Assembly: GCA_964036045.1 (NCBI GenBank) | Contig: OZ038378.1 | Span: 143,526,910 to 143,590,909, forward strand | DNA from: Eutreptiella sp. 'Long Island Sound 2002' | Lineage: Eukaryota > Euglenozoa > Euglenophyceae > Eutreptiales > Eutreptiaceae | Direction: 5' to 3' | Length of the DNA: 64,000 bases | Shown here: positions 19,511 to 31,438 of the stretch, one piece after another | Numbering within the stretch: position 1 is the first letter of the stretch | How the letters are laid out: each line of letters begins with the position of its first letter | Notes under the pieces: generated by a model | Databases searched by the model: none | Told to the model about the DNA's origin: nothing | The model's input: the letters and a program-made list of their open reading frames with translations, nothing else | Position numbers and translations under genes: made by a program

Positions 19511-20610
19511 TCAAGTAAGCTCTCTACAAACATGGAATACCGGCACATATAGATGGTCTATTGGGAGCCAATCATGTCTCCGGCACAAGATTCGCAGGCC
19601 CAGGAACCAAACTTCGGAGGAAACCTGAGCTTGGCACAAGACATATGGTACACACACATCATGGCAAATGTCACACGTGACCGATCGTTGGCCACCAACT
19701 GCATTCTTCTTAATGGCATAATCACAACGGTAACATTGCATTTCCTTTTTCACCTGCACTTCCTTTTTCACCTTTTTTTTGGGTTGCTCTTCAAATGCAG
19801 CCTGGGCAAAAGGAGACACGAGAACGGTACATCTCACGTTCATTTGCAATGCTCTCTTTCTCATTGAGCACATATATAGAAGGTTCTTTCTCACTCAATT
19901 GTGTCAACGGGCCGGTGGCATACTCCTCCTCCGCTGTTAGATCAATGACGATCTTCGCAGAGGATGGAGAAGGTGTCCTATCCTTCTGTTTCTTCTCTAC
20001 TTTGACTGGACTGAGGCTAACACACACGACCTCACACTTTGGTGACAAAGTGGCACTATTAGAGGCCTTCTCTTCCTTAGCTCATTGGAACCGCCTCGGA
20101 AAGGCGGTTTCATTGATTGGTCACAACCCTAGGTGATTCTGTTGTTCGCGGTGATTAATCAACAAATTTGATGATTCGCTACATGCCCCAGGGATATCAG
20201 CAGATATCCGGGGCATATGACCCAGGATATCACCGCTGCTGTATCCCGGGTCATATGCCCCGGATATCTGCGGATATCCTCGGGCCCATGCCCCGGATAT
20301 AAGGGGTCTAGATTGATGCATCCAGTCCTTTGTGATACATCAGAGGTCCCAGGGGACGCGAATCCATCAAGTCCGGGCCCCTTGCCCATGGAGGAATATG
20401 ACTCCTCAAGCATGAACTTAAGTTCTGTGAAAAGTATGGTGTCAATTTCGTCATCGGAATCCGATCCAGCCAATCCAGCACAGCATCCAGATGACCTTTC
20501 GACATCATCGGGCTCAGAGGTCATGCATATACTAGTGCCAAGAACTCTCAGATGTCGACCTGAAACACCTAGTATGCAAGTTGGTCCTCCTTGATACTTG
20601 TTTAACACAG
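19511..20610 (-). CDS. Probable minus-strand gene: SUMO-interaction-like motif and Cys-rich domain
   Basis: Three minus-strand segments look coding. About 20600-20330 has an acidic Ser-rich part (SDSDDEIDTILFTELKFM). 20054-19815 holds PVKVEKKQKDRTPSPSS followed by KIVIDLTAEEE, which fits the SUMO-interacting consensus (V/I-x-I-D-L-T plus acidic tail). About 19837-19560 starts after a CCTTTTGCCCAG acceptor (AAFEEQPKKKVKKEV) and carries a possible zinc site, CYRC...CDICHDVC. The exact splice donors could not be fixed, and the 5' end and stop are uncertain. The stretch between the first two segments contains ATATCC palindromes. Together the motifs suggest a nuclear protein. A transposon gene is also possible. 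The family is not recognised. Confidence 0.4.
20170..20308. repeat. Second ATATCCGGGGCAT palindromic block
   Basis: At least six GATATC-centred units (GCAGATATCCGGGGCATATG and its inverse), the same family as 19247-19430. It lies between two putative exons of the minus-strand gene. Confidence 0.85.
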
Positions 20611-22582
20611 CGGTGTCGGTTGATCCTGGGTGCCGGCCACCCGTTTCTGATGACCCTTATGATTTTGCCTGAGGTTGGGGTCCCACTGAACCGAGACCAG
20701 CAGTGAGACCTGTGTGCTCTGCTGAACTAGTTGTGTGGCACACAGTCTCCCCTCCTTCATCCTCTCCCACTTTACCAGCTCTTCCTCTAGGCGAAACAAT
20801 GTAAGTGATTAGTACCGGCTTAAGGCAAGGTGCAATCACTGTATTGCTAGCCAAGGAGTGCCCTGCTGTCCTGTACTGTAATGCAAACACAAACTGTTGA
20901 CCGAATCGGCCAAGAGCATGGAAACGTCCGGTCAGAACATTTACATTGGGTCTTACAAGACTGCCGAGCATTGTTGTGTGCATAAGGGGGGGGGGGGCTT
21001 CGGGAGGGGAGAATTTCGCCATTCAGAAAAGTGGCGAAATTGCCCCCGTGGCGAAATTTTTGCGGTGTGTGACCAAAAACTTCAATGCAGATTGTGAGTA
21101 CTGTGAATTCAGACATGTGCAGTGGAGGTGGAGGGAAGGGACAAACATGTGTTTGTCTACAACATGCAGTGGTTGTGCATTAGAATGCCGTATTGCCCAA
21201 GGTGTTGAAAGTGGATGGCCATCAATGGGTATCAATAGACTGCCACCTCCAGTTCTGCTGTTGCGTGACCCACGGCAACAGGGGTCACCCAGAGCCCACC
21301 AGAAATATCGGGCACCATCCGGAACCAACCAGGAAAAGCTGAAGGCTGCTAGGTCATCCGTTCGAATCCTGGTTCATACCAGGTGAATGTGGGGGAAAGA
21401 GTACGGCGTGGGGTTGGCCAGCTGGTACGGCAATCCCCTGGGCAACTAGGGTTTGAACGGCTGGAACGTTGGTTGCCTGCAGCCCTGGCTTGTACCTTTC
21501 AGAGCGGGCACAATTGAGCTGTAGCAACGTCCCTCCCAATGAGCTGGCTTGGCGGTGGCATCGGAGTCTTAGAGGCCACAAGGTTGGGGGTTCGAACCCG
21601 AGTGGCACCAGAGGCTTGGGCTGCAGTGGGGATCCTGTCTGCCATACCAAGAGAACCACATATGGGTCACGCCCTCTGGGAAAATCCGCTGAACACTCCG
21701 GCACCGCAGGGCACTACCGAGCTCCCCCTACGCAAAACAGGCTGGGATGTTTCTGCAATTTTAGGTCGACGTGTACACTAGGGGGGAGGCGTAGGGAGGT
21801 GGCACGGCGGCCTGGCCCTGTCCTGCCTCTAAGCTAACCCTTGTATGCACAGCGTGCAGGACCTTAATCGGCTGCTTTGTTCCTGAAATTTTTGGAACCA
21901 TGGAATTTGGCGGTTCCTTTTTCTGGTGGTCCATGAAGATGAAGTTTTTTGGTGATTTTGGGATGTTACCTGTCCGAGCAGCTGTTGCCGCTTCCTTGCA
22001 TCTTGCTTCACTTTTGGAGACCGTTTGGAGTGAGTAGGTAGCACAATGTCTTCCTTTGCGCCCTTCACCTCAGCACCCTTGGGCAAGGTTTTGCTGCAGT
22101 ACTGCCCTGTCTCAAACGCTCATGGAATGGGTTTGCTTGTACTGTTTGTATGTCTGAGGACGTATGGATGTATGCGGGCACGTGCCTCACACCAATACAA
22201 CTTCAAGGGAGGGCGCACGCACAACGCCGACACAAGAGGATAGGTCGTGTCTTCTCGTGGCGCGCGCGCACACAACACCCTTGCGAGAGCAGCACCAGGT
22301 GTTATTTCTGATTTTGGAATTTTAGAGTTGCTCTCGGAAAAGGGGGCGGGGGGCTACCAGGGGATAACAGGAACCATCCAGAGCCCACCAGGAAATAACA
22401 GCAACCTTCAGGATTCCTGGAGGTGGCGAAAATTTCCCTTTCCAAAATAGTCCCCGTCGAAATTGTCCTCTGGCAACTCCGCCCCCCCCCCCCCCTTGTA
22501 CCAGGACGTGCATGGGTGGAGCGCTTTATAACCTGCTTGTGGCCTGGCGTCTTGCTCACTTAGATTCATCCCTTCAGGTCGC
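20611..22582. other. Unassigned region with weak coding and pol III-like signals
   Basis: Minus-strand frames at 20657-20800 look weakly coding (FRLEEELVKWERMKE in one frame) and may be more 5' exons of the preceding gene. Pol III B-box-like sites occur at about 21358-21369 (CCGTTCGAATCC) and 21589-21600 (GGGTTCGAACCC), the latter inside a tRNA-like stretch from about 21545. G and C tracts lie at 20986-20998 and 22481-22496. No gene is supported. Confidence 0.35.
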
Positions 22583-25500
22583 ATGAAGCACTTCCCATTC
22601 CCCAAGTGGGTTTCATATCCCCGGCCGCCTTCCCAGCCCCAAACTGCAGGGCACTGTCGGGAGCCATGCTGCACCGCGGAGTCCAGCCGTCCCGTCCGGG
22701 CAGCATGCGCCGTGGTATGCACCGCTGCTGCACTTGGTCTGTGCTCCTCTGTGCTCTCCATCGCCCCCAGTCCAGGCGGTCAACAACTGGACCTCCAACC
22801 GTTCGGGCCCAGGCCACTGTCCGGCACTGCGCATGTTGGCCACCAAGGGATGATCCCCCAAGAGGGGACCTTTGCCGGGCTGATGGGGGCGGGTATGGGG
22901 GCGAGAGGGGCCACGGTGCTCACAGCCACAGATCGCCGTCGAGGGGAATCGGCGTCGAACGCAGGGCCCCGCATGCGGAGGCCCCGCAACGGCGGCACCG
23001 GGCGTTTCGGTGCCCAGCGCCATGGGGGCCCGGGGCATTATCGACAGGGGAGAAGGCAGCCTCAAGAGGAAATTGTGAGGCGGGCGGTGCAGGCGTTGTG
23101 GGAACGAGGCCGCAGTGGGCGGGCAGTGGCCACGACGCTGGAGGGCCTTGCGGAGGAGTGCAGGCAGGGGGCTCCGGGGGACAGAGCGCAGCTGCAGCGG
23201 GAGATGGCGGACCTCTGCGAGTGGGTGCAACAGAGTGTCGGCGGCCACTGGCCTGCCGATCTGTGCCGCACCGCCCGGGCGTTTGCGAAGCTGAGTGCGG
23301 GCAGCCGACCGGTGCAGAGGTATTTGAATGGGCCGGGGCGTGGGATGCTGCACGCCATCAGCCAGCGGGTCCTGGAGCCGGAGGTGCTGCATGCTTTCAG
23401 GCAGGTGCAGGCAGTGCAGCTTCTGCACGCGTACAGTAAGATGCAAGTGTACGACGAAGCGTTGGTGCAGGGGGTCGGGCAGCGGATGCTCCGCCCGGAC
23501 ATCATGAGCCAGTTCAATTGGCAGTCCACGTCGATGACCCTGTGGGGGCTGGCGAAGGTGCGGGGCTCGCACGCGCCGCTGCTGGAGGCGCTCTCGTCAC
23601 GCATAGTGGCTGGTGATCTCGTGGGGCGGCCCTCGCCGCAAAGTCTTGCGAACATTGCGTGGGCCTTCGCCACCATGGGCCTTGCCGACCGGCGGGTGAT
23701 GGCGGCCCTCGCGGATGAGATCCTGCGGGAGGGCGCGCTGGCGGAGTTCAAGCCCCAGGAAATTGCCAACACAGTGTGGGCCTTCGCCTCCTTGGGGATA
23801 CTCGACCCCGACTTGATGGCTGCAATAGCCGCCCGGACGATGCAAAGAGGGGCACTGGCTCAGTTCAAACCCCAAGAAATCGCCAACACGGTCTGGGCAT
23901 TTGCCACCCTGGGTGTGCATGACCCTAACCTTATGACAGCAGTCGCAGCTCGGCTGCTCGAGGCTGGTGCTTTGGACGATTTCAACCCTCAGGCGACTGC
24001 GAACACAGTGTGGGCCTTCGCCACCCTGGGCGTGCGTGATTCGGACCTGATGTCTGCTGTTGCCGCGCGGGTGCAGCGGGATGGCATGCTGGACAAGTTC
24101 AAGCCGCAGGAAATAGCCAACACGGTGTGGGCGTTCGCCACCTTAGACGTCCGCGACCTCGAAATGCTGGCTGCCATTGCAGACCAGGTTCTGTTGGAAG
24201 AGGCCCTGCACAAGTACAATGCCCAGAACATTGTCAACACAGCGTGGGCATTTGCCTCACTTCGCTTCCTTCATCCCGAGCTGATGGCTGCTGTTGCATC
24301 GCACACATTGCAGAAAGGAGTCCTAGATCAGTACCAATCGCGGCATGTTGCCAGCATAGTTTGGGCATTTGCGACATTAGGTGTACATAATCTCGAATTG
24401 ATGGATGCCATTGCAGCGCGGGTGCTGCATGCTGGGGCGGTGGCAAAGTACAACCCACAGGAAGTTTCAATCACTGCATGGGCATTTGCCACCCTCGGTG
24501 TAACCCATACCGATTTAATGGACGGAATTGCCGCTCGGGCGCTGCAACCAGGGGCGTTGGATGAGTTCAGCCCACAGGCTATTGCAAACACTGTATGGGC
24601 ATTTGCCACACTCGGCGTGCATAACTCCGATTTAATGAAGGGGATTGCAGCCCAGATCACACAAGAGGGCATCTTGGACAAGTTCCGTCCGCAGGCCATT
24701 GCCAACACGCTGTGGGCCTTTGCCAAGCTTGGCGAACCTAGTGATGCCCTGATGACTGCGATGGCAGGTCGGATTATGCAGGACGGCGTGTTGAAGCAAT
24801 TCAAGCCTCAGGAAATTGCCAACACAGTGTGGGCCTTCGCCTCCTTTGGGATACTCGACCCCGACTTGATGGCTGCAATAGCCGCCTGGACGATGCAAAG
24901 AGGGGCACTGGCTCAGTTCAAACCCCAAGAAATCGCCAACACGGTCTGGGCATTTGCCACCCTGGGTGTGCATGACCCTAACCTTATGACAGCAGTCGCA
25001 GCTCGGCTGCTCGAGGCTGGTGCTTTGGACGACTTCGACCCCCAGGCCACTGCGAACACAGTGTGGGCCTTCGCCACCCTGGGCGTGCGTGATTCGGACC
25101 TGATGTCTGCTGTTGCCGCGCGGGTGCAGCGGGATGGCATGCTGGACAAGTTCAAGCCGCAGGAAATAGCCAACACGGTGTGGGCGTTCGCCACCTTAGA
25201 CGTCCGCGACCCCAGCATGATGTCCGCCCTTGCCTCCCGCATGCTGCAGCCAAACGTCCTGACCGCATTCGCCCCGCAGAACATTGCCAACACCGCGTGG
25301 GCGTTTGCGACCTTGGGCGTGGACGCCCCGGATCTCATGGCCGCCATTGCACACCGGGCCCTGCGGGGCTCCGCCCTGGATGCGTTCAAGCCACAGGAGA
25401 CGGCCAACACCATCTGGGCATTCGCAAGCCTGGGCATCCGACATGATCCCTTGATGGACGCCGCCGCGGCACGGCTCATGCAGCCCGCTGTCCTGGCCCA

Positions 25501-25780
25501 GTGCATGCCCCAGGCCGTGTCCAACGCGATCTGGGCCTTTGCTACCCTCGGCATCCCTCATCCCGCCCTCATGGCCGCACTTTCGGCGCACATTGATTAC
25601 CACCTGCAAGACCGGTCGGCGGTGGGGGCCTTCAACGTGCAGGACGTGGTGAACGCGGCCTGGGGCATGGCGGTCTCCGGCACAGCCCCGGATCCCGCCG
25701 TGGCCAAGCTGCTGGCATTCGCGGTGGCTGCGGACGGCCGGTCGCCGCTGGCGGGGCTGCAGCTTGCCCAATTGCAGCAG
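22583..25780 (+). CDS. OPR-like repeat RAP protein, exon 1
   Basis: Exon 1 of a two-exon gene joined in phase 0 (donor CAG/GTCATC at 25781) to 27587-28033, giving about 1,214 residues. The first 150 residues are Arg/Ala/Gly-rich, poorly conserved in look and could include an organelle-targeting peptide. From about residue 155 the protein is helical, then come about 17 full repeats of 39 residues (roughly residues 350-1010) of the form FKPQEIANTVWAFATLGV plus a second helix (PNLMTAVAARLLEAGAL), with degenerate repeats at both ends. This resembles octotricopeptide/FAST-RAP type repeats, which bind single-stranded RNA, usually in chloroplasts or mitochondria, for processing, stability or translation of specific transcripts. 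Repeats 2-5 and 11-14 are almost identical in DNA. ATG 22583 is the most upstream start and may not be the true one. Confidence 0.85.
23757..24160 (+). repeat. Near-identical internal block of the repeat gene, copy 1
   Basis: About 404 bp that recurs at 24810-25213, exactly 1,053 bp (nine 39-codon repeats) downstream. Only a handful of substitutions separate them, whereas other repeats of the gene differ widely. Confidence 0.9.
24810..25213 (+). repeat. Near-identical internal block of the repeat gene, copy 2
   Basis: Partner of 23757-24160. The differences include CTCCTTT for CTCCTTG and GACTTCGACCCC for GATTTCAACCCT. Confidence 0.9.
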
Positions 25781-27586
25781 GTCATCCAGCCCTTGCCCCC
25801 CTCCCCGACACAGAGCAGTGCAACAGGGACAGTCCGGGGGGCTCCGTTGGCACCACCTCCCGAGGGAATGGAAGGGGGAGGGGGGAGGCGAGGATAGGCG
25901 AGGCAGGGGGAAGGGGGGGCACGAGGGGGTGAGAGGCCGAGGGGCACCGTCGCCGCCGGAGTTAAAGGCTTCAAGGCAAGGGCAAGGGTTAGTGGCGAGG
26001 GGCCAATAGGCGCCGGCGGCTGCAGACAGCAATACAACCGGGCGTCATGCCAATCCCCACCCCCCCGCCACCGAGGGGCTGCGGTGCGTGTGATCTCCTC
26101 TGGCAAGCTCACCAGTCTCAATAACTGTGACATTTATTGCGACAAAAAAAATCAATGTGTCTTCACAAGTGTGTGGGTCACTCCAGTGTGCACAATAAGT
26201 TTCATAACATTCACCCCAAAGTGCTGCATCGGGGACTCCAAAGCAGACCCCGACTGCTGTGCAGCCTTTCATTTGTTGTGAATGGCGCAAACATTTTTGG
26301 TGCACTGTTTTGCATCCCAAAGATTTTTGTTGTGACTTCTTGGGACCTCAACGAATCCCAATGAATGGTAGCCCTTTCCGAGTCCCCCACAATCTGCCAC
26401 GGTGTGGGAGACACAGGGGCAGTGGTGCACAGTCCGAGACATGGTGCACAGGGCCGAGCCACTAGACCACCGGACCGGGTCTGTACATTTCTGTGGCATG
26501 TTGATCTCCCAGCAGCATTGATCGTCTGTGGTTGGTGCATTTCTGGGGGCATTTCCTGGCCTGGTGTTAGGGAGCCGTATGGGGTTTCCCCCATCCTGGG
26601 GCCACCGAGAAGGCAGGGGTCATGGAGCCAGATTGATTTCCCCCACCATGGGGCCCTTGAGAAGGCAGGGGTTATGTCGCCATTTCGACTGCTCCCCCCT
26701 CCAGGGACCCCAAGCAGCCATGTCTGCATGCGTGCCATGTGGGTCTTACGCTGCTTGCCGTGTGCCTTTGCTGGTTCAGTTGTGCTTCTGCCGGACTGCC
26801 CTACTATTTTTCGTTTGAATTCAAAAATGCCCCCCAAAACCTGAAAAACGCCTGACCCCCTCTGGACCCCCCTGCCCACACCACGGAACTTGGGGTACGG
26901 AACTGAACCCCCCCCCCCCCCCGTGGGTTGGACTGCCCATGAAACAGTGGATAGCCGTGGGAACGCGGTGACCTCAAGGCAACATTCGGTGCAGATCTAG
27001 TCTGCGCTGCGAGGGTGGCACGGCAAAACTGATGAAGATTGTTGAACGGAGATGTTATGTGAACGGGTTGAGTCTGACATAGGGTGAGGGCTATGCTGGT
27101 CATTTCAAAACCTGACGTCATGGCCTGTGGGTGGAACTGATTAAGGGGTCAGGATCATGCTGATGTCATGGCCGTGGGTTGATGATTCACAGATGGCGGT
27201 GAGCGATTGACCAGCAGTCCCTCCAGCCGCCGGAAGGGCAGTGGTTGGTTCTTCTTTCGTTGAAGCCTGCACCGGGGCCCGCCCCCAATGGCCATTCCCA
27301 CACATGCCCAGGCATGCAGTAGAAGGGAAGGGACCTCAGATCGGCCCCAGAGGCGGTTGGACAGGCGGTTGGAGGAGGTTGCCGAAGCGGTTGGGGGCGG
27401 GTACTGTCGGTTACAAATGCCATTGAGGCTGGCATCTGCCGTCAGGGGGGACAGTGGCTGGGCATAGGCTGGGCGCGTTGGAGGGGTGGGCGGGGGTACC
27501 TCCCCCCCCTTCCAATGCATCCCTGCACATGCCTCCAGGCCAGCCTCCGGTCAGTTCCTGCCCTCCGCCCTGCCGGTCCGTTTCAG
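25781..27586 (+). other. 1.8-kb intron of the OPR-like/RAP gene
   Basis: Starts GTCATCC and ends GTCCGTTTCAG. Both splice sites keep phase 0 and restore a continuous protein (LQLAQLQQ then VLLHVRLHARE). If unspliced, the frame ends at 25897 after a low-complexity Gly-rich tail. C tracts lie at 26908-26922 and 27500-27508. I see no gene inside the intron. Confidence 0.75.
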
Positions 27587-28033
27587 GTCCTGCTGCACGT
27601 GCGACTGCACGCCCGGGAGCTGCCCCTCAGCAACAAGCTGCTGCCACACATCCGCCCTCTCGCGGAGCGCTGTGCCCAGTCGTTCGCCGAGAACTCACGG
27701 CGGGTCTCCCCTTCGCAGCTGCAGCGCTCCGTGGCCGCGGGGCTGCAGCGGCTCGGGGTCGCATTCCGTGAGGAGGTGGTGCTGGAGGACGCCGGGGGAT
27801 ACAGCGTGGACATGCTGCTGCCGGAGGCGCGGGTGGCGATCGAGGTGGATGGTCCCTCGCACTTTGTGAAGGGCGCCGACGGCCTTTTGCCGTCGGGGCC
27901 TACGCTGCTGAAGCGCCGGCAGCTGGAGGCCTTTGGGTACCGCGTTGTGTCGGTGCCGTTTTGGGAGTGGGGGGCACTTCGGTCTGAGGGCGATGAAGCG
28001 GCGTATCTGCAGCAGCGGGGCTTTGGGGCATGA
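27587..28033 (+). CDS. OPR-like repeat RAP protein, exon 2 (RAP domain)
   Basis: 148 residues ending at TGA, joined to 22583-25780. After a helical linker (ERCAQSFAENSRR and QRSVAAGLQRLG) comes a RAP domain (about residues 1,140-1,210 of the full protein): FREEVVLEDAGGYSVDMLLP, then the hallmark VAIEVDGPSHFV, LLKRRQLEAFGYRVVSVPFW and a final EWGAL...YLQ segment. The RAP domain resembles a restriction-endonuclease-like fold and caps many organelle RNA-binding proteins. The E/D of VAIEVDGPSHF are the residues most conserved in the family and are present. Confidence 0.9.
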   Translation, partial: VLLHVRLHARELPLSNKLLPHIRPLAERCAQSFAENSRRVSPSQLQRSVAAGLQRLGVAFREEVVLEDAGGYSVDMLLPEARVAIEVDGPSHFVKGADGLLPSGPTLLKRRQLEAFGYRVVSVPFWEWGALRSEGDEAAYLQQRGFGA

Positions 28034-28117
28034 GGTGGCATCACGCCCCATGACCTGCGTTCGTTATCCCCCCGCGCTAACGAGTGCATGTGTGGCTGTC
28101 ATGGACTGTGGGATATG

Positions 28118-28315
28118 GGATCAGACTTTCCCGTTTTTTTTGGTTTTCGGGTTTTCCTGTTTTCCCGTTTTCCCGCTTGTTTCCCCGTTTTGCCGTTTTC
28201 CCGTTTTGCCGTTTGCTGTTTTGCCGTTTTGGCGTTTTGGCGTTTTTCGGTTTCTTCTTTTTCCCGTTTGGCCTTTTTGCCGTTTGCCAGTTTTCCCGTT
28301 TTGCGGGAGTGCCCT
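28118..28315 (+). repeat. CCGTTTT-type minisatellite
   Basis: Irregular tandem of CCCGTTTTGC, CCGTTTTCC and GGCGTTTT units. Pyrimidine-rich with no coding meaning. Confidence 0.9.
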
Positions 28316-31300
28316 CACTCTGTTAGGCTACCCCCTTCGTTGTTGTCTCAAATGGAAGTTTATAAGAGACTGGGGTCCGTTTTGGGGGCGTTGTTGGGAG
28401 ACAACACTTTGGAGATCTACGGTAGGGGCGGTTTGGAATCCGAAGTTGGGGAGGGGGGGGGTTCCCGCACGCTGCACACTGCGCACAGTGCACAGTTCCA
28501 CAGGTACTTCTGTTGTCACAGTGAAAGGCGCATATTTCACTCAAGAGCTTTTGTTGTTCTGACTTTTGTTGCACTGCAATTTGGTGCTCTGAGGGGTCGG
28601 GTCGGGGTGTGCCACAACGTCTGCATTCCACGGCCAAACCAGTGGTCACTGCTTCATCGAGGTGGTGACATTCGTTCTCTTCTACACCGTCGGGTGCATG
28701 TTCGCTGTCGTTGATCAATATGCCCTGGTTTTCGCAGCCATAAGGGAGGTCATTGCCCGCCCGCCCTTGTTAGTGCCCATTGCGGTCCGACACCGGGGCC
28801 GCGGCTCCGAGCTCAGCGGCGCGCAGCATTCATCCCTGTTGGTCATGCGGTGAGCTGCACTGCGCAAGTGCCTGCCCCACTCGCGTTGAATGCGTTCGAA
28901 AGGGTTTGTGCATTTTGTTCGGGGGTTTGTGTTCAACACAGGAGTGTGGTAGAGGCAGAGGTGCGCCTGGGAGGCAGTGTGATACCGACATGAAGGACTT
29001 TCAGCATCATTTGTTGTGGACAAAATCTTCTGGTGTTGCTCCATGTCTACATTGTTTGTGGGGTTGCATTCATTTGCATTTATTTGCATCGCCTTTTTTG
29101 CAGTCTCAACTTGCATCCCCCCCCCCCCCCCCGTGCATGACACCATTTGGAGGCTGTTGTAGCTGAGTGGAATGAAGCTAAATGGGATTGGTTGCAAGAA
29201 TGGTTGGGTGGGTGGCTGGGGAGTGAAATGAATATCACAAAGTGGGGGCTCCGCTCTTCAGCCACACTCCCCCCAACCCTCTGCACTGTTTTACCAATGG
29301 TCTGTAAGGGGTCCCGCATGTCCTCGCTTGTGTTGGGTGCTCAGCCCCAAAGGGGCGCTGGCTATTTGCTCATTGCAGTTGCTCAACAGCCCACTGGTCG
29401 CACAAAAGGACACTCTCACATTGTTTTGGTGCTGCAATGCCATGTTCAGGTCAATCTCCACGGCAATGTCCCGCTGGTCACCAACTGCCTCGTGCAAGTT
29501 TGCACGACGCAAACCGCATGCTGGGCATCCTTAAGCAGCAAAAGGCACAACCATAGGCATTGCCAGAGCTTCTGCATGTGTTGGATTGCCTTTCACGTGC
29601 AGAAATTGACAGGCAAAATTGCACACTGCCAGAACCCACACAACACGCACAAACCGATGTCTTTTTTTCAAAAAAATGGATGTTCTTGCTTTTAGTCGCC
29701 AGCACTTCACAGGAATCGTAGATCTGTGCATCACCTGTGCAGGCGCATGCCTCAGTGGCTGGATCCGCGGCTCTCGCTGATTAAGGGAGTGGCTGGCGCC
29801 ATGGACATCCAGATGGTGGGCCGACTACAATGGATAGCTGGGCCAAAGAATCATGCCAATGGGGCACACAAGTTGAAAGGAGCAGACCACACAGCTCTTT
29901 TCCTTGCCTTCTTGTTGTAGGCATCTGCAATCACTGCCAGCGGACTCATTAACTCACCAAACCAGGATTTTGGAGGCCGGAAAATGGGCAAACGGGGGGA
30001 AATTCTGAGAAACAGGCAAGAAACAGGGGAAAATGGGGGGGGGGGTGGGCGGAAACCAGGTAAACTGGGGAATCCAAAGATCAGGAGGGAAACTTTATGA
30101 ACAAAGATCAAAGTGGAAGGAAAATTGAGGAAAACGGGCCAAAAATGAGAGAAAATGCAAGAAAAGATGGGACGCATTACCCATTCTTCCCTTTAGTTCT
30201 TTTGGTGAGCACCCACTTTTAGTGACATGTGGGTCCCCTTGACACAACTCGTTGGCAGGAGGGACAAAATGGGCAGCCTAGAGACAGCAACACACCCATC
30301 AAAAAGAGGTGCGAAGTGGTGTCATTGCATGGCAGAGGGCGCAATGCTTGGAAAGTGTGAAGCAATTGCTTGGCACCCTTGACGAAAAGAGGAGGAGAAA
30401 TCGCAAGTGCAAGCAGCCAACAGGGACAATGGGTGATTGTTGGGGGGCTTTTAGTTGCATTAAGGGAGCTTATCAAATAGGGGTCCTGCTGGGGGCCTTA
30501 GCAGTGCACAGCGGTACAGTAGGTTTGTTCCTTTTTGTGTCTTTCTTTTGCACATGCACATGCACCCGGTGCCATGGCTGTAGTATTTGGCCGTTTGGCC
30601 ATACTAGACACCCATACTAGGGTCATCGTGATACTAGGGGCATCATTGTTGTCTGACAAGAAGTCCTTGATGCTTCTTCCGCACGACCACTTTGTGCACA
30701 CCGGGCGGACCATGCACTGCACGCATGCACTTGCACGCCTGTGCATCAGAACGGAACCAAGTCAGTCCAACATTGCAAGAGTGACCAAGTCTCCTCGCGG
30801 TCAGGCTCTGCCTTTCCCTTCGCAACCGGAAAGGAAAACATGTGGGGAAATGATCCCACCGAGACGATGGACAGCCACTCTATCTACAGAACATTGCGCT
30901 TGTGTACAGCGCTGGTGTTTATTGTGTCACTTGCGGATTTGAAGACTCATCATGAGTGCTGGAGCTATCAAAAATGAAGCAGGAAACACTGACAGGAAAA
31001 GGCCTCCCTCACTTGTAACAGAGACGGTCACCAGCGTGTGGAGTGCTGGTTCGGCTGCATCCAGAACGCATGCACAACTGTTTGCAGTGCGACTCATCGT
31101 CAATGTTTTGCTCCTCATCACCGGGTCTAGGGGCCACCCAGAATGGGGGGGGGGGGGGGGGGGGGGGGGCAACATATATTGCTTACATTGGCCGCCTCAT
31201 CGCGCTGATCGTTTTTATTTACATATGTTGGGGTACGAAATTTTGAACCGGGGCGGGGGGGGGGGGGCAGGGCAAGTGGGACTTTTGTTGAACTGCAAAG

Positions 31301-31438
31301 GCACCCCAAAACATATTTCCCAAACCCTGATTGCTAGCGCGTAGACTACGCATATGGACAGGTGGCGGGCTCTGGTTAGGGGCAGCCAAAGGTTACAAAA
31401 AACAGCCGCAACAGGAACAACCTGCCCCAAACCCCGAA
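28316..31438. other. Unassigned region with low-complexity tracts
   Basis: Contains C tracts (about 29118-29132), purine-rich sequence (29965-30160, repeats such as GGGGAAAATGGG), and long G tracts at 31144-31169 and 31250-31266. Several 100-180 codon open frames occur on both strands, but none shows domain structure. Confidence 0.4.

Noticed and set aside
21545-21612. tRNA gene
   Set aside because: Good B box, but the T stem and acceptor stem do not pair.
22613-25554. Long minus-strand frames opposite the OPR-like gene
   Set aside because: Antisense of a GC-rich repetitive gene, with no family resemblance.
26365-26844. 159-codon frame in the 1.8-kb intron
   Set aside because: Low-complexity composition, no domain, and it lies between well-supported splice sites.
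28084-28714. Phe/Pro-rich 200-codon frames
   Set aside because: They read through the CCGTTTT minisatellite and have no coding character beyond it.
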